Shown piece by piece: positions 1 to 9,979 of a stretch of 64,000 nucleotides of DNA. The position numbers and the translations under genes are program-made. Each line of letters starts with the position of its first letter. Within the stretch, counting starts at the first letter, position 1. The notes beneath the pieces are model-generated. The model was not told the origin of the DNA and ran no database searches. It worked only from the letters and a program-made list of their open reading frames with translations. The DNA is from Paenibacillus sp. IHBB 10380 (GTDB lineage: Bacteria > Bacillota > Bacilli > Paenibacillales > Paenibacillaceae), in the NCBI RefSeq assembly GCF_000949425.1, contig NZ_CP010976.1:5022001-5086000 (forward strand), in the 5' to 3' direction.

Positions 1-140
1 TAGAGATGATAAGTATTTTTGAAATTACAAGCCGCCTTATTGCTAATCGTGTTAGTTATCGTATGAAGAATGGGCAAATACAAGAGTTATGTGATTTGCT
101 CCAAAAGGTGCTTCCAGTACCTCAAATTGAATCGAAATGA
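1..140 (+). CDS. hisG: ATP phosphoribosyltransferase, C-terminal end (partial)
   Basis: Reading from base 3, an open frame gives a 45-residue C-terminal tail that includes ISIFEITSRLIANRVSYRMK and ends at a TGA at 138-140. This matches the end of the short-form HisG of Bacillota, the first enzyme of histidine synthesis, which joins PRPP and ATP and needs HisZ as a regulatory partner. The start lies outside the window. The gene is 58 bases upstream of hisD on the same strand, which supports the call, but only the tail is visible. Confidence 0.8.
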   Translation, partial: EMISIFEITSRLIANRVSYRMKNGQIQELCDLLQKVLPVPQIESK

Positions 141-198
141 GTAGATAAGGAAAAACAGTGAATCATTGTAGAGTAAGCTTGGCGGAGGTGGAGTTCAC

Positions 199-1509
199 AT
201 GATGAAAATTGTACCGGTTGAAAAGTTTAATTTGCAGAGGGAAGTGGATTACGGTACGCCTGAGCAGAATGAAGCTGTTAAGACTATCGTAAAGGATGTC
301 AAGGTTGAAGGAGATGCAGCACTTCTTCGTTATACAGAGCAGCATGATCGGACCAAGTTGACTGCTGCCACACTACGGGTAACTGCGGAAGAGTTACAAG
401 AGGCTTATAAGCATGTTGAGCCATCTTTCGTGAGGGCTATTTCAGCAGCAGCAACCAACATTAGAGCCTTCCATATGCGTGAGAAAAGAAACTCTTGGAT
501 GGATTTGCAGCCGGATGGCAGTATTCTAGGTCAAATTATCCGTCCACTTAAACGTGTGGGCGTATATGTACCCGGAGGTAAGGCAGCTTATCCTTCTTCT
601 GTTCTGATGAACGTTATTCCAGCTCAAGTAGCTGGCGTACCGGAGATTGTCATGATGACTCCACCAGGGACGAATGGTCAAGAGGGCATTGATCCTCATA
701 TTCTTGTAGCCGCAGCAGAAGCAGGTGTGCACGAGATTTATCGTGTGGGTGGAGCACAAGCGATTGCTGCATTAGCTTATGGTACGAAGACGATTGCACC
801 GGTAGATAAGATATGTGGTCCAGGTAACATATATGTTGCATTGGCTAAGCGAGAAGTGTATGGGGCCGTAGACATTGATAGCATTGCCGGACCAAGCGAA
901 ATCGTGGTATTAGCAGACGAGAAGGCGAGTCCAGTCTATGTTGCAGCTGATTTGTTATCTCAGGCAGAGCATGATGAGATGGCTTCAGCGATTCTTGTGA
1001 CACCTTCACGGGCGTTTGCCGAAGTCGTTTCGTTAGAGGTAACACGTCAGTTGGCATTATTGCCACGTCAAGAGATTGCAGCTTCCTCAATCGTGAACTA
1101 TGGCGCTATTATTGTTGTAGAATCAATCGAAGAGGGTATCTCAGTGGTGAATCGGCTAGCACCAGAGCATCTAGAAATTATGGTGGAAGACCCGATGTCT
1201 TATGTCAGTAAGATTGAGAATGCGGGTGCTATTTTCTTAGGACCTTACAGCTCGGAGCCTGTAGGAGATTATTTCGCTGGACCGAATCATATTATTCCGA
1301 CTAATGGGACAGCTAGATTCTCATCGCCTGTAGATGTGGATGATTTCATTAAGAAATCTAGCATGATTTATTATAGTAAGGAAGCATTGCTAGAGAATGG
1401 TGCGACGATCATGGAACTAGCTCGGCACGAAGGACTAGAGGGTCATGCACGGGCCATTGAGGTCCGGTTACAGAAGGAAGGAAAGGTGGATATTAATAAT
1501 GGACAATAA
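199..1509 (+). CDS. hisD: Histidinol dehydrogenase
   Basis: Catalyses the last two oxidations of histidine synthesis, histidinol to histidine, with NAD and zinc. The 436-residue product is close to the family length of about 430. It carries the family signature around [13 protein letters not shown], the zinc-ligand stretch QAEHDEMA, the catalytic Glu-His pair in RLAPEHLE, and a late zinc-site region near [16 protein letters not shown] ribosome site lies 8 bases before ATG 199; a second ATG follows at once. The stop overlaps the start of hisB by 11 bases, so the two are translationally close within the his operon. Confidence 0.97.
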   Translation: MMKIVPVEKFNLQREVDYGTPEQNEAVKTIVKDVKVEGDAALLRYTEQHDRTKLTAATLRVTAEELQEAYKHVEPSFVRAISAAATNIRAFHMREKRNSWMDLQPDGSILGQIIRPLKRVGVYVPGGKAAYPSSVLMNVIPAQVAGVPEIVMMTPPGTNGQEGIDPHILVAAAEAGVHEIYRVGGAQAIAALAYGTKTIAPVDKICGPGNIYVALAKREVYGAVDIDSIAGPSEIVVLADEKASPVYVAADLLSQAEHDEMASAILVTPSRAFAEVVSLEVTRQLALLPRQEIAASSIVNYGAIIVVESIEEGISVVNRLAPEHLEIMVEDPMSYVSKIENAGAIFLGPYSSEPVGDYFAGPNHIIPTNGTARFSSPVDVDDFIKKSSMIYYSKEALLENGATIMELARHEGLEGHARAIEVRLQKEGKVDINNGQ

Positions 1510-2107
1510 TGTGAATGAGAGTTTGCGCACAGCAAGTGTAAGTCGTGCAACGAATGAGACGAATATTTCACTTTCTTTTGGTGTAGATGGTACGGGTGTA
1601 TCGGAGCTGGAGACGGATGTTCCATTCCTGAATCATATGTTGGATCTGTTCACTAAGCACGGACATTTCGATCTTTCTGTAAAGGCGCAGGGAGATATTG
1701 AAATTGATGATCATCATACGGTGGAGGATATCGGGATCTGTCTAGGACAGACGCTTAGAGAAGCGCTAGGCGACAAGAAGGGAATTAAGCGTTATGCTAG
1801 CGTATTTGTACCGATGGATGAGGCTTTAGCGCAAGTAATTATTGATATTAGCAATCGGCCGCATTTTGAATATCGGGCAGAATATCCTTCACAGCAGGTA
1901 GGAAGTTTCACGACGGAACTGGTACATGAATTTCTGTGGAAATTCGCATTGGAAGCACGTATTACGCTACATGTGATCGTTCACTACGGACAGAACACGC
2001 ATCACATGATTGAAGCTGTATTTAAGGCGCTAGGTCGTGCGCTTGATGAAGCAACTAGCATTGATCCGCGTGTGACAGGTGTGCCCTCCACGAAGGGAGT
2101 GCTATAA
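1499..2107 (+). CDS. hisB: Imidazoleglycerol-phosphate dehydratase
   Basis: Dehydrates imidazoleglycerol phosphate to imidazole-acetol phosphate. The manganese-binding motif DHHTVEDIG and the later HHMIEA motif are both present. I chose ATG 1499 (MDNNVNES) because AAGGTGG ends about 8 bases upstream; an upstream in-frame start at 1445 would run through hisD and has no ribosome site. The resulting 202 residues fit the monofunctional HisB family (about 195-200), without the phosphatase domain fused in enterobacteria. The phosphatase role is filled by the PHP-type gene at 5130. Confidence 0.96.
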   Translation: MDNNVNESLRTASVSRATNETNISLSFGVDGTGVSELETDVPFLNHMLDLFTKHGHFDLSVKAQGDIEIDDHHTVEDIGICLGQTLREALGDKKGIKRYASVFVPMDEALAQVIIDISNRPHFEYRAEYPSQQVGSFTTELVHEFLWKFALEARITLHVIVHYGQNTHHMIEAVFKALGRALDEATSIDPRVTGVPSTKGVL

Positions 2108-2109
2108 TC

Positions 2110-2733
2110 GTGGCTATTGCGATTGTGGATTATGGCATGGGCAACTTGCACAGTGTGAGTAAAGCTGTAGAGCGTCTTGGATATGAGGTGCTTATTACGA
2201 GTGTAGAGAGCGAAATCCTCGCCGCAGAAGGTGTAATCTTGCCTGGTGTTGGTGCTTTCGGTGATGCTATGACGCAATTACAGGAGAGTTCGCTCGATGC
2301 TGTAGTGCGGAAGGTCGCAGCAGGCGATCAGCCTCTACTAGGCATCTGCCTAGGTATGCAGTTGTTGTTCAGTACTAGTGAGGAGCACGGTAGCCACAAG
2401 GGACTAGATATACTACCTGGTGCAGTTGTTCGATTCGCTGGCGGGGATTATAAAGTGCCGCACATGGGATGGAATAAGTTAGATTACATTGAACAGGGGA
2501 GTCCGCTGTTTACGGGACTTGCGGAAGGATATGTATACTTCGTACATTCTTATCATGTTCTTCCGGAAGTAAAGACAGATCTTCTAGCAACAACAGATTA
2601 TGGACAGCCCGTGACTGCGATCGTGGGTCGAGACTCAGTATTCGGCATGCAGTTCCACCCAGAGAAGAGTGGAGAGCTCGGTATGAGTTTACTGCACAAT
2701 TTCCTTAAGCTTACGGGTAATCCAGTGAAATAA
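2110..2733 (+). CDS. hisH: Imidazole glycerol phosphate synthase, glutamine amidotransferase subunit
   Basis: Supplies ammonia from glutamine to HisF. It is a class I amidotransferase with the nucleophile Cys in GICLGMQ and the His-Glu pair in FHPEKSG; the N-terminal VDYGMGN is typical of HisH. The start is GTG 2110, two bases after the hisB stop. The 207 residues match the family length. It is encoded apart from its partner hisF, with hisA between, which is the usual Bacillota order. Confidence 0.97.
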   Translation: MAIAIVDYGMGNLHSVSKAVERLGYEVLITSVESEILAAEGVILPGVGAFGDAMTQLQESSLDAVVRKVAAGDQPLLGICLGMQLLFSTSEEHGSHKGLDILPGAVVRFAGGDYKVPHMGWNKLDYIEQGSPLFTGLAEGYVYFVHSYHVLPEVKTDLLATTDYGQPVTAIVGRDSVFGMQFHPEKSGELGMSLLHNFLKLTGNPVK

Positions 2734-2785
2734 AGGCTGTAATTATAAATCGTATTCAATTTCGAGGAAAAGTGGGGATCACAAT

Positions 2786-3529
2786 ATGTCTTCTTTTATC
2801 ATATATCCAGCTATTGATATTCGTGATGGTAAATGTGTACGACTGATTCAAGGCGATTACAATCAGGAAACGGTGTATAATGATAGCCCGTTACAAGTCG
2901 CTAAGTCATGGGAACAACAAGGTGGATCATTTATTCATCTAGTGGATCTAGATGGTGCCAAAGCAGGACATCCCGTAAATGATGCGATCATTGGAGCTAT
3001 TGCTAAGGAAGTCAGCGTCCCTGTGCAAGTTGGGGGTGGAATTCGTACCCTTGCTGATGTGAAGCGGCTACTAGATCTTGGCGTAAGTAGATTGATTATC
3101 GGTACAGCAGCGATTGAGGATCGTGCCTTTACAGAAGCTGTTCTGGGTAGATATGGAGATAAGGTAGCGATAGGTATTGATGCGCGTAACGGCTACGTTG
3201 CCACCCGTGGTTGGTTGGATACCTCTGAGGTTAAAGCGGAAGAGCTCGCTAAGGAGCTTGCAGCCAAGGGGGCTGAGACATTTATTTTTACGGATATTTC
3301 ACGTGATGGCATGATGCAAGGACCGAATGTAGAGGCTATTTTATCCCTTGCAGCTAGTAGTGGTCGTACGGTGATCGCATCCGGAGGTGTTACAGTGTTG
3401 GATGATCTACTTAGCTTAAGTTCACACGCTCATGAAGGCGTTGGAGGAGCGATTGTAGGCAAAGCGCTGTATACAGGGAATATTGATCTAGCAGAGGCAG
3501 TGAAGACCGTTAAAGGGCAGCAGAATTAG
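2786..3529 (+). CDS. hisA: ProFAR isomerase (HisA)
   Basis: A (beta/alpha)8-barrel isomerase that opens the ribose ring of ProFAR. The paired catalytic aspartates sit in AIDIRDGK (about residue 11) and IGIDARNG. Phosphate-binding glycine loops VQVGGGIR and VIASGGV are present. The length of 247 is normal for the family. There is a 52-base gap from hisH. Confidence 0.97.
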   Translation: MSSFIIYPAIDIRDGKCVRLIQGDYNQETVYNDSPLQVAKSWEQQGGSFIHLVDLDGAKAGHPVNDAIIGAIAKEVSVPVQVGGGIRTLADVKRLLDLGVSRLIIGTAAIEDRAFTEAVLGRYGDKVAIGIDARNGYVATRGWLDTSEVKAEELAKELAAKGAETFIFTDISRDGMMQGPNVEAILSLAASSGRTVIASGGVTVLDDLLSLSSHAHEGVGGAIVGKALYTGNIDLAEAVKTVKGQQN

Positions 3530-3634
3530 AGTGAGCGATAGAAGCTAAAGCGTATTATTCCGGAAATTAGATATGGATTGTGGATTGGGATTTGTGCAGG
3601 TTATTTATTAATGAGTGTAGAGGGGAAGAGAGAC

Positions 3635-4393
3635 ATGCTGGCTAAACGAATCATTCCGTGTCTAGATGTGAAGGACGGTCGGGTTGTGAAGGGCGTTAAC
3701 TTTGTTAATCTGCGTGATGCGGGTGATCCGGTAGAACTGGCAGCCCTTTATGACCAAGAGGGTGCAGATGAACTTGTATTTCTAGATATTTCAGCTTCGG
3801 TAGAAGGTCGGGCAACGATGGTGGAGGTTGTACGTCAGACTGCAGGTGAGATTGCGATACCGTTCACGGTAGGTGGAGGCATATCTCATGTTGATGATAT
3901 GAGAAGGATTCTACGCGCAGGTGCAGATAAAATTGGTATTAATACAGCAGCTGTAAATAATCCACAATTGATTGCGGAAGGTGCGAGGAAATTCGGATCC
4001 CAGTGTATCGTTGTAGCGGTAGATGCGAAGTACAATGAGGCATGGGGCGAGTGGGAAGTATACACACATGGTGGGCGTACGCCGTCTGGCATTCGAGCTT
4101 TATCGTGGGTTAAGGAAGCTGAATCGTTAGGGGCAGGCGAAATATTACTGACGAGTATGGATGCCGATGGCACGAAAGACGGCTTCGATCTAGCGCTTAC
4201 TTCTGCTGTATCAGGTCTGATTGGTATTCCAGTCATTGCATCAGGTGGAGCGGGAACAAAGGACCATTTCTACGACGTATTTACAGGTGGCAAAGCGGAT
4301 GCGGGATTAGCAGCTACTATTTTTCATTATAAAGAAATGACAATACCTGATTTGAAGCAGGACCTAAAGCAAAAAGGAGTGGAGATTCGATGA
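3635..4393 (+). CDS. hisF: Imidazole glycerol phosphate synthase, cyclase subunit
   Basis: The barrel subunit that condenses PRFAR with ammonia to give imidazole glycerol phosphate and AICAR. Catalytic Asp11 lies in CLDVKDG and the second Asp in VVAVDAK. I chose ATG 3635 ([11 protein letters not shown]) because it gives the canonical 252 residues and follows a purine-rich AGGGGAAGAGAG; the longer in-frame start at 3578 adds a leader with no family match. The stop overlaps the hisIE start in an ATGA, which suggests translational coupling. Confidence 0.97.
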   Translation: MLAKRIIPCLDVKDGRVVKGVNFVNLRDAGDPVELAALYDQEGADELVFLDISASVEGRATMVEVVRQTAGEIAIPFTVGGGISHVDDMRRILRAGADKIGINTAAVNNPQLIAEGARKFGSQCIVVAVDAKYNEAWGEWEVYTHGGRTPSGIRALSWVKEAESLGAGEILLTSMDADGTKDGFDLALTSAVSGLIGIPVIASGGAGTKDHFYDVFTGGKADAGLAATIFHYKEMTIPDLKQDLKQKGVEIR

Positions 4394-5115
4394 GCAACAA
4401 AATAGATCAGGTAGGGTCTTTGGAACAAATACAAGGACAGATCAAATTTGATGAATCTGGGCTAGTGCCTGCTATTATACAAGATGCAGTTACTAAAGAC
4501 GTATTAATGATGGCGTATATGAACCGTGAATCACTGAAACTATCGGTGGAAAGTGGAGAAACGTGGTTTTGGAGTCGTTCGCGGCAAGAGTTGTGGCATA
4601 AGGGGGCTACCTCTAGTCATACGCAACAGATTGTTTCACTACGCTATGATTGTGATGGAGATACTTTGCTACTTCAAGTTAAGCCTAAGGGACCTGCATG
4701 TCATACAGGAAATGATACTTGTTTCTTCAATGAAGTGATCTTATCTGCTGACCCAAGCTCTGATTCCGAAGCTCTGAATGATTCGAAGCCTGAAGCTAGT
4801 AGTTACAATAATGATGACCGATTCGCGGTCTTGGCTGAGCTGGAGCAGATTATTGCAGAACGTGAGAAAGAGCGGCCTGAGGGTGCTTATACAACGTATT
4901 TATTTGAAAAAGGTATCGATAAAATTCTTAAAAAGGTCGGAGAAGAAACGGCAGAGGCGATTATCGCTGCTAAAAATAAAGATAATGCGGAGCTACGTCT
5001 AGAAGTAAGCGACCTGATCTATCATTTACTTGTATTACTAGAGGAGCGTAAACTACCCCTTGATGAGATTCTAGAGGAACTAGGTCTACGGCACGAACGT
5101 CCACGTCGCGATTAA
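4390..5115 (+). CDS. hisIE: Bifunctional phosphoribosyl-AMP cyclohydrolase / phosphoribosyl-ATP pyrophosphatase
   Basis: The N-terminal half is HisI ([29 protein letters not shown] zinc cysteines; about residues 15-115). The C-terminal half is HisE (a MazG-like helical fold with [15 protein letters not shown]; about 145-230). A linker of about 30 residues rich in Ser, Asp and Glu joins them. It performs the second and third steps of the pathway. The start overlaps hisF by 4 bases. It is slightly longer than typical bifunctional proteins because of the linker. Confidence 0.96.
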   Translation: MSNKIDQVGSLEQIQGQIKFDESGLVPAIIQDAVTKDVLMMAYMNRESLKLSVESGETWFWSRSRQELWHKGATSSHTQQIVSLRYDCDGDTLLLQVKPKGPACHTGNDTCFFNEVILSADPSSDSEALNDSKPEASSYNNDDRFAVLAELEQIIAEREKERPEGAYTTYLFEKGIDKILKKVGEETAEAIIAAKNKDNAELRLEVSDLIYHLLVLLEERKLPLDEILEELGLRHERPRRD

Positions 5116-5129
5116 GGGAGGAATGAACG

Positions 5130-5954
5130 ATGCAAATAGACTATCACACCCACCATGTCCGCTGTGGTCACGCTATTGGAGAGCTAGAGGAATATGTTCA
5201 GCGTGGGATAGAGATGGGATTATCTCAGATCGGTCTATCGGACCATATGCCACTGATTCATGTAGATCCAGCCACTTATTATCCTGAAATGGCGATGCCA
5301 ATGGAGGAGCTTCCTCATTATGTGGAGGAATGCCTCTCTCTTAAGGATCGTTACAAAGGTCAGATCGATGTGAAGGTGGGACTGGAAGGCGACTATATTG
5401 AAGGGTATGAAGCCGAGATAGAAGCAATCACAACGGCATACCCTTGGGATTATGTCATTGGATCAGTTCATTTTCTGGGGACATGGGATATTAGTGACTA
5501 TCGTCAGACACATTATTGGGATGGACAGGATATTTTGGCTGTATATAAGCGGTACTATGATGCTGTTCAGAAAGCCGCGGCAACGGGATTGTACGATATT
5601 ATGGGCCATGTTGATGTGATTAAGCGGTTCGGTTATAAGCCTGCACCGGAGGCTTATACAGAAGTCACAGATATGGAAGATGCTACGCTGAGAGCGATAC
5701 GGAAGAGTGGAGTAGCTATGGAACTGAATGCTTCGGGATTATCTAAAGCGTGCGAGGAGATGTTCCCTAGCAGCAGAATAGTAAGTGAAGCATTTCGTCT
5801 AGGTATTCCGGTTACGATTGGTTCTGATGCACATGATCCGCGGAAGCTTGGAGAATACCTGGATCATGCGCGCGCTGCCCTTTGGGATGTCGGTTACCGG
5901 GAACTATCGGTATTCGATCGGCGAGTTAGAACTCAGGTGTCTTTTGAAATCTGA
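5130..5954 (+). CDS. hisJ: Histidinol-phosphatase, PHP family
   Basis: Removes phosphate from histidinol phosphate. This is the PHP-type enzyme of Bacillota, not the HAD type. Metal-binding motifs are visible in order: DYHTHHVRCGHA near the start, LSDHMP, VGLEGDY, IGSVHF, GHVDVIKRFG and IGSDAHDP. It lies 14 bases after hisIE with a GGGAGG site, so it is most likely the last true his gene of this operon. 274 residues fits the family. Confidence 0.93.
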   Translation: MQIDYHTHHVRCGHAIGELEEYVQRGIEMGLSQIGLSDHMPLIHVDPATYYPEMAMPMEELPHYVEECLSLKDRYKGQIDVKVGLEGDYIEGYEAEIEAITTAYPWDYVIGSVHFLGTWDISDYRQTHYWDGQDILAVYKRYYDAVQKAAATGLYDIMGHVDVIKRFGYKPAPEAYTEVTDMEDATLRAIRKSGVAMELNASGLSKACEEMFPSSRIVSEAFRLGIPVTIGSDAHDPRKLGEYLDHARAALWDVGYRELSVFDRRVRTQVSFEI

Positions 5955-6008
5955 CATTTACCTGTATACTATAATTAAATATAGATTTATGAATTACAGG
6001 AGGATGTC

Positions 6009-6956
6009 ATGCAACACAAGATGCGCATTTTTTCCGGGTCATCAAATCCAAAGCTAGCGCAGAGTATATGTGCGAAGCTTGGCGTGGAACTGGGCAGTAT
6101 TAAGCTCTCTCGTTTTCAAAGTGGGGAGATCTATGTCCATTATGAGGAAAGCATCCGTAACTGTGATGTGTTTCTAGTGCAGTCCCTCTCACATCCTATT
6201 AATGAAATGTTTGTAGAACTGCTGGTGATGATTGATGCAGCTAAGAGGGCTTCTGCACATACGGTTAATATTATTGTTCCTTATTATGGTTATGCTCGTC
6301 AAGAACGCAAATCTGCACCACGTGAGCCCATATCAGCCAAGATGGTCGCGGATGTACTCACAACAGTTGGGGCTAATCGCGTCATTACGATAGATCTACA
6401 TGCTTCGGCTATTCAAGGATTTTTTAATATTCCTGTCGATCACTTAACTGCACTTGACTTGATCAGTGAGTATTTGCGATCTAAGAATATAAGCAATCCT
6501 GTCATTGTCTCTCCAGATGCTGGGCGCGCATCGATGGCAGAGAAGCTAGCAAATCACTTGGATTCTCCGTTCGCAATTATGATTAAGAAGCGCCCTGCGC
6601 ACAATGAATCAGTCATTACGCATGTCATTGGGGATGTGGAAGGACGAACACCGATCATTATTGAAGATTTGATTGATACGGGCACGACGATTGTTAAAGT
6701 AGTAGAAGGATTGAAGGAACGTGGAGCACAAGATGCGTATGTATGTGCTACCCATGGGCTCTTTTCTGGATCTGCTCTTGAACGCTTGGATCATCCTAAC
6801 ATTAAAGAAGTGGTTGTGACGGATTCGATTGCCCTTCAGGAGCATCACTCTGATAGATTCAAAGTATTATCAGTAGCGCCGATGCTGGCACAGGCTACTC
6901 GGATTATTATAGAAGGCGGATCTATCGCTACCTTATTTAAAGACTCCGGCATCTAA
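6009..6956 (+). CDS. Ribose-phosphate pyrophosphokinase-like protein (divergent paralog)
   Basis: Homologous over its full length (315 residues) to PRPP synthetase, with VPYYGYARQERK, DLHASAIQGFF and IDHL-type landmarks. Several motifs differ from the canonical enzyme. The loop usually read SPDHGGVTRAR is SPDAGRASMAE here, the PRPP signature DDIIDTAGTI is EDLIDTGTTI, and KRRPRPN is KKRPAHN. It follows hisJ by 54 bases with a good AGGAGG site, and PRPP is the first substrate of histidine synthesis. It may therefore be a dedicated or regulatory second copy, with the housekeeping prs elsewhere. Activity is not certain from sequence alone. Confidence 0.85.
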   Translation: MQHKMRIFSGSSNPKLAQSICAKLGVELGSIKLSRFQSGEIYVHYEESIRNCDVFLVQSLSHPINEMFVELLVMIDAAKRASAHTVNIIVPYYGYARQERKSAPREPISAKMVADVLTTVGANRVITIDLHASAIQGFFNIPVDHLTALDLISEYLRSKNISNPVIVSPDAGRASMAEKLANHLDSPFAIMIKKRPAHNESVITHVIGDVEGRTPIIIEDLIDTGTTIVKVVEGLKERGAQDAYVCATHGLFSGSALERLDHPNIKEVVVTDSIALQEHHSDRFKVLSVAPMLAQATRIIIEGGSIATLFKDSGI

Positions 6957-6975
6957 ATGGATGCGGTGTCTTTTC
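6939..6975 (+). terminator. Rho-independent terminator overlapping the prs-like stop
   Basis: AAAGACTCCGGCATC pairs with GATGCGGTGTCTTT around a short loop containing the TAA stop, then TTTTCT. The stem begins inside the last codons of the prs-like gene. It would close the histidine transcription unit. Confidence 0.7.
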
Positions 6976-7046
6976 TATGTTTCTAGTACTCCATTGCTGG
7001 AAATGAGAGGGTGAATCTACCTATCTTAGAAGGACTCTAGAACTTG

Positions 7047-7055
7047 TGTTATACT
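7047..7055 (+). promoter_or_regulatory. Extended -10 promoter element for the TPR gene
   Basis: TGTTATACT is a TGn plus TATACT extended -10 sequence, about 40 bases before the ATG at 7096 and downstream of the terminator at 6939. No good -35 is seen at standard spacing. Confidence 0.45.
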
Positions 7056-7095
7056 ATTGTAGGTCATGGGTTTAAAAGAGGAGGTGCCTTGCTCA

Positions 7096-8808
7096 ATGAA
7101 TGAGGATAAACTACGGGCTGAAGACCTATACAATAAAATTATACCTGTCCATATGGATGCGAATTTCTTTTTTGAAAGAGCTGTACGCTCGCTAGATCGC
7201 AATCATTATGACAAGGCATTGAAATATTTCGGTAAAGCAGTAGAGTATGAACCAGAGAATCCTGTGAATCATTGCAACATGGCAGGAATCATGTCTGAAA
7301 TGGGTGACTACTCGGGATCTAATTCCGTACTTGCTCAAGTTCTAAAGGATGTTGATCCGGCTATGACGGAATGCTATTACTATATGGCGAACAACTTTGC
7401 GAATATGGAACAATTTGAAGAAGCAGAGAAGGCGCTTGTGACTTATTTGGAAGAAGACTCTGAGGGGCAATTCTTGGAGGAAGCGGAAGAAATGATGGAT
7501 TTACTCCATTATGAACTGAACCGTCCAGCTAAATTACACCGAATTAAGAGTAGGGAAGGCATGGTAGAGCATGAGAATGCACGTGCGCTTCTTGAAGAGG
7601 GGAAATTTGCTCAAGCAGTAGAACTTTTAGAAGAAATTGTGAAGAACCACCCTGATTTTCTATCGGCTCGTAATAATCTGGCATTAGCTTATTATTATGT
7701 TGGATTATTTGATAGAGCTAAGGAAACAATAGGTGAAGTACTGGAACAAGAGCCTGGTAATCTGCATGGCTTATGCAATTTGGCAATATTTTATCAGCAT
7801 GAGCATGATATTGCGGAATTAGCATCTTTGCTTCGCACACTGGCGGTTACGATTCCTTTTCATCAGGAGCATGTGTTTAAATTAGCCACGACGATGGGAA
7901 TATTAGGTCAGCATGAGGTAGCGTATAGACATTTCCGTAGATTATTAAAAGACGAAGATATAAATGGCGATCCGAGTTTATATCATTATACGGCTGCTGC
8001 TGCCTTTAATTGTGAGCGTTATGTAGATGCGGAAAGATGCTGGAAATATGCTCAGAGGCTCGATCCAGAATCCGATATTCCTAAGTTTTATCTATCTCAA
8101 CTACATCAGTATCAAGAGGGAACTTCGGTTCAACCCAAGATTAGTTATCACTATCATCTTCCGTTTGAGGAGCAGCTTAAACTGTGGGAATTGAACGGCG
8201 ATCAAATGACTGAGGAGATTAAACATAATCCTCTCATTCGCTCATCCTTCTTCTGGGCGCTTCGACATGGAGATGTAGGTACTAAACTTCAAGTCATTCA
8301 GGCATTTGCATGGATTGCTGATGATGAGGTTAAGCAGGCCCTGCAAGCTTTTCTTCAGGAACCCGGTGAAGATATGGAGCTGAAAGAGGCAGCTGCGCTT
8401 GTTCTGAAAGGAATGGGTATAGAGGGTGATATCCTCTCGTTAGATGAGGTAGGGGAGTCTTCTGTGGAACATGTGAAGGATAACCTGCTTAAGAAGGATG
8501 GCAATTGGCAGCTAGTCATTGATAAAACACTAGAAATGATGGGGCGTTCAAGTTCCAATCAGCAACAAGATGTCCAGAGTTTATGGATGGAGTTCCTAAG
8601 TAAAAGTTATCCTGATACGCCACAACTTCAACATATGGAGGCTTGGTCAGCGGCGCTTGAGTACTGGTGTGCCAAGATTGATGGAGACTCTATTACGTAC
8701 CAAGAAGTTGCTACGCGATATGGCCTTTCTGTATCTACTGTCAGTCGGTATGCAAGACGTATGGATAGCGTGTGCCACATGAAGGGTAGAAAGAGATCAT
8801 ATTTATGA
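7096..8808 (+). CDS. TPR-repeat protein with C-terminal helix-turn-helix
   Basis: A 570-residue soluble protein. Residues about 10-340 are tandem tetratricopeptide repeats (for example ALKYFGKAVEYEPENPVN and AVELLEEIVKNHPDFLSARN). A helical middle region follows, and the last 35 residues form a helix-turn-helix (YQEVATRYGLSVSTVSRYAR) ending in a basic tail. It occupies the place of yvcD next to trxB in Bacillus. ATG 7096 is preferred over 7066 because AGGAGGTG sits 9 bases upstream of 7096. The function is unknown. The HTH suggests that the TPR domain senses a partner and the tail binds DNA. Confidence 0.85.
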   Translation: MNEDKLRAEDLYNKIIPVHMDANFFFERAVRSLDRNHYDKALKYFGKAVEYEPENPVNHCNMAGIMSEMGDYSGSNSVLAQVLKDVDPAMTECYYYMANNFANMEQFEEAEKALVTYLEEDSEGQFLEEAEEMMDLLHYELNRPAKLHRIKSREGMVEHENARALLEEGKFAQAVELLEEIVKNHPDFLSARNNLALAYYYVGLFDRAKETIGEVLEQEPGNLHGLCNLAIFYQHEHDIAELASLLRTLAVTIPFHQEHVFKLATTMGILGQHEVAYRHFRRLLKDEDINGDPSLYHYTAAAAFNCERYVDAERCWKYAQRLDPESDIPKFYLSQLHQYQEGTSVQPKISYHYHLPFEEQLKLWELNGDQMTEEIKHNPLIRSSFFWALRHGDVGTKLQVIQAFAWIADDEVKQALQAFLQEPGEDMELKEAAALVLKGMGIEGDILSLDEVGESSVEHVKDNLLKKDGNWQLVIDKTLEMMGRSSSNQQQDVQSLWMEFLSKSYPDTPQLQHMEAWSAALEYWCAKIDGDSITYQEVATRYGLSVSTVSRYARRMDSVCHMKGRKRSYL

Positions 8809-8877
8809 TAATATATAGGTAAAGTTTGCTAAATGAATTTTGAGTGAGGTTTACTCGATATTGAGGAGGTTAATGAT

Positions 8878-9831
8878 ATGTATAAATCGATTATTATCGG
8901 AACAGGTCCTGCAGGTCTAACGGCAGCTATTTATCTCGCACGTGCGAACATGAACCCTTTAGTTATTGAGGGTATGCAGCCAGGGGGTCAATTGACGACA
9001 ACGACCGAAATTGAGAATTTCCCTGGTTTCCCAGATGGAATTATGGGTCCAGAATTGATGGATAATATGCGTAAGCAAGCTGAGCGCTTCGGAGCTGAGT
9101 TCAAATCAGGTTGGGTAGAGAATGTTGACTTCTCCAAACGTCCTTTTAAGGTACAAGTTCAAGGGATGGGCGAGTTGGAGGCAGAAACTGTTATTATCTC
9201 GACGGGTGCTTCCGCTAGATACCTTGGAATTCCGGGTGAGCAAGAGAACATCGGTCGTGGGGTCAGCACATGTGCAACATGTGATGGGTTCTTCTTCCGT
9301 GGCAAAAAAATCGTCGTGATCGGTGGCGGTGACTCAGCGATGGAGGAAGCTAGCTTCTTGACCCGTTTCGGGTCTAGTGTAACGCTAGTGCATCGTCGTG
9401 AAGAGCTTCGCGCTTCCAAGATCATGCAAGACCGCGCTCGTGACAATGAGAAGGTGCTGTGGGCGCTTAATCGTACACCACTTGAGGTTGTTGCTGAAGG
9501 CATGGGCGTTAAAGGGGTGAGAGTCCTTAATAACGAAACCAACCAAGAGGAAATTATTGAAGCGGACGGTGTATTTGTGGCGATTGGACATACGCCGAAC
9601 ACTAGCTTCCTAGGCAATCAAATTACGACAGATGATGTCGGTTATATTGTGGTGAAGCCAGGTACGACAGAGACGAATATTCCAGGCGTATTCGCTTGTG
9701 GTGATGTACAGGATAACAAATATCGTCAGGCCATTTCTGCTGCGGGTACAGGTTGTATGGCCGCTATGGATGCTGAGAAGTTCATAGAAGGTTCCATGGT
9801 ACATGACTGGAGCCAAACACTAGACAAGTAA
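8878..9831 (+). CDS. trxB: Thioredoxin reductase
   Basis: FAD/NADPH flavoenzyme that reduces thioredoxin. The N-terminal FAD site is GTGPAGLTAAI, the redox-active dithiol is CATC in STCATCDG, the NADPH Rossmann motif is VIGGGDSAMEEA, and the C-terminal FAD motif is FACGDVQD. The 317-residue length is standard. A GAGGAGG site lies 7 bases before the ATG. It is separated from the TPR gene by about 70 bases and followed by a strong terminator. Confidence 0.97.
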   Translation: MYKSIIIGTGPAGLTAAIYLARANMNPLVIEGMQPGGQLTTTTEIENFPGFPDGIMGPELMDNMRKQAERFGAEFKSGWVENVDFSKRPFKVQVQGMGELEAETVIISTGASARYLGIPGEQENIGRGVSTCATCDGFFFRGKKIVVIGGGDSAMEEASFLTRFGSSVTLVHRREELRASKIMQDRARDNEKVLWALNRTPLEVVAEGMGVKGVRVLNNETNQEEIIEADGVFVAIGHTPNTSFLGNQITTDDVGYIVVKPGTTETNIPGVFACGDVQDNKYRQAISAAGTGCMAAMDAEKFIEGSMVHDWSQTLDK

Positions 9832-9867
9832 ATCGTAATGGATTGTACAAGGATAAATGATGGACAA

Positions 9868-9904
9868 GAAAGGGTGAGTATCTAAAAGATACCCACCCTT
9901 TTTT
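9868..9904 (+). terminator. Terminator after trxB
   Basis: AAGGGTGAGTATCT pairs with AGATACCCACCCTT around a short A loop, followed by a T run. It also lies downstream of the convergent minus-strand operon, so it may act in both directions. Confidence 0.85.
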
Positions 9905-9979
9905 GGTTACTATAACATCTGATATAGAGACGTTTCTCACACTGCGAGAAATACCTGTACTATTTCACTAGGGCGAGCG

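Noticed and set aside
3578..3634. Longer N terminus for HisF
   Set aside because: No ribosome site and no family match; ATG 3635 gives the standard protein.
5944..5975. Separate promoter for the prs-like gene (TTGAAA and TATACT/TATAAT)
   Set aside because: The spacings are 15 or 20 bases, so neither pair is convincing; read-through from the his operon is enough.
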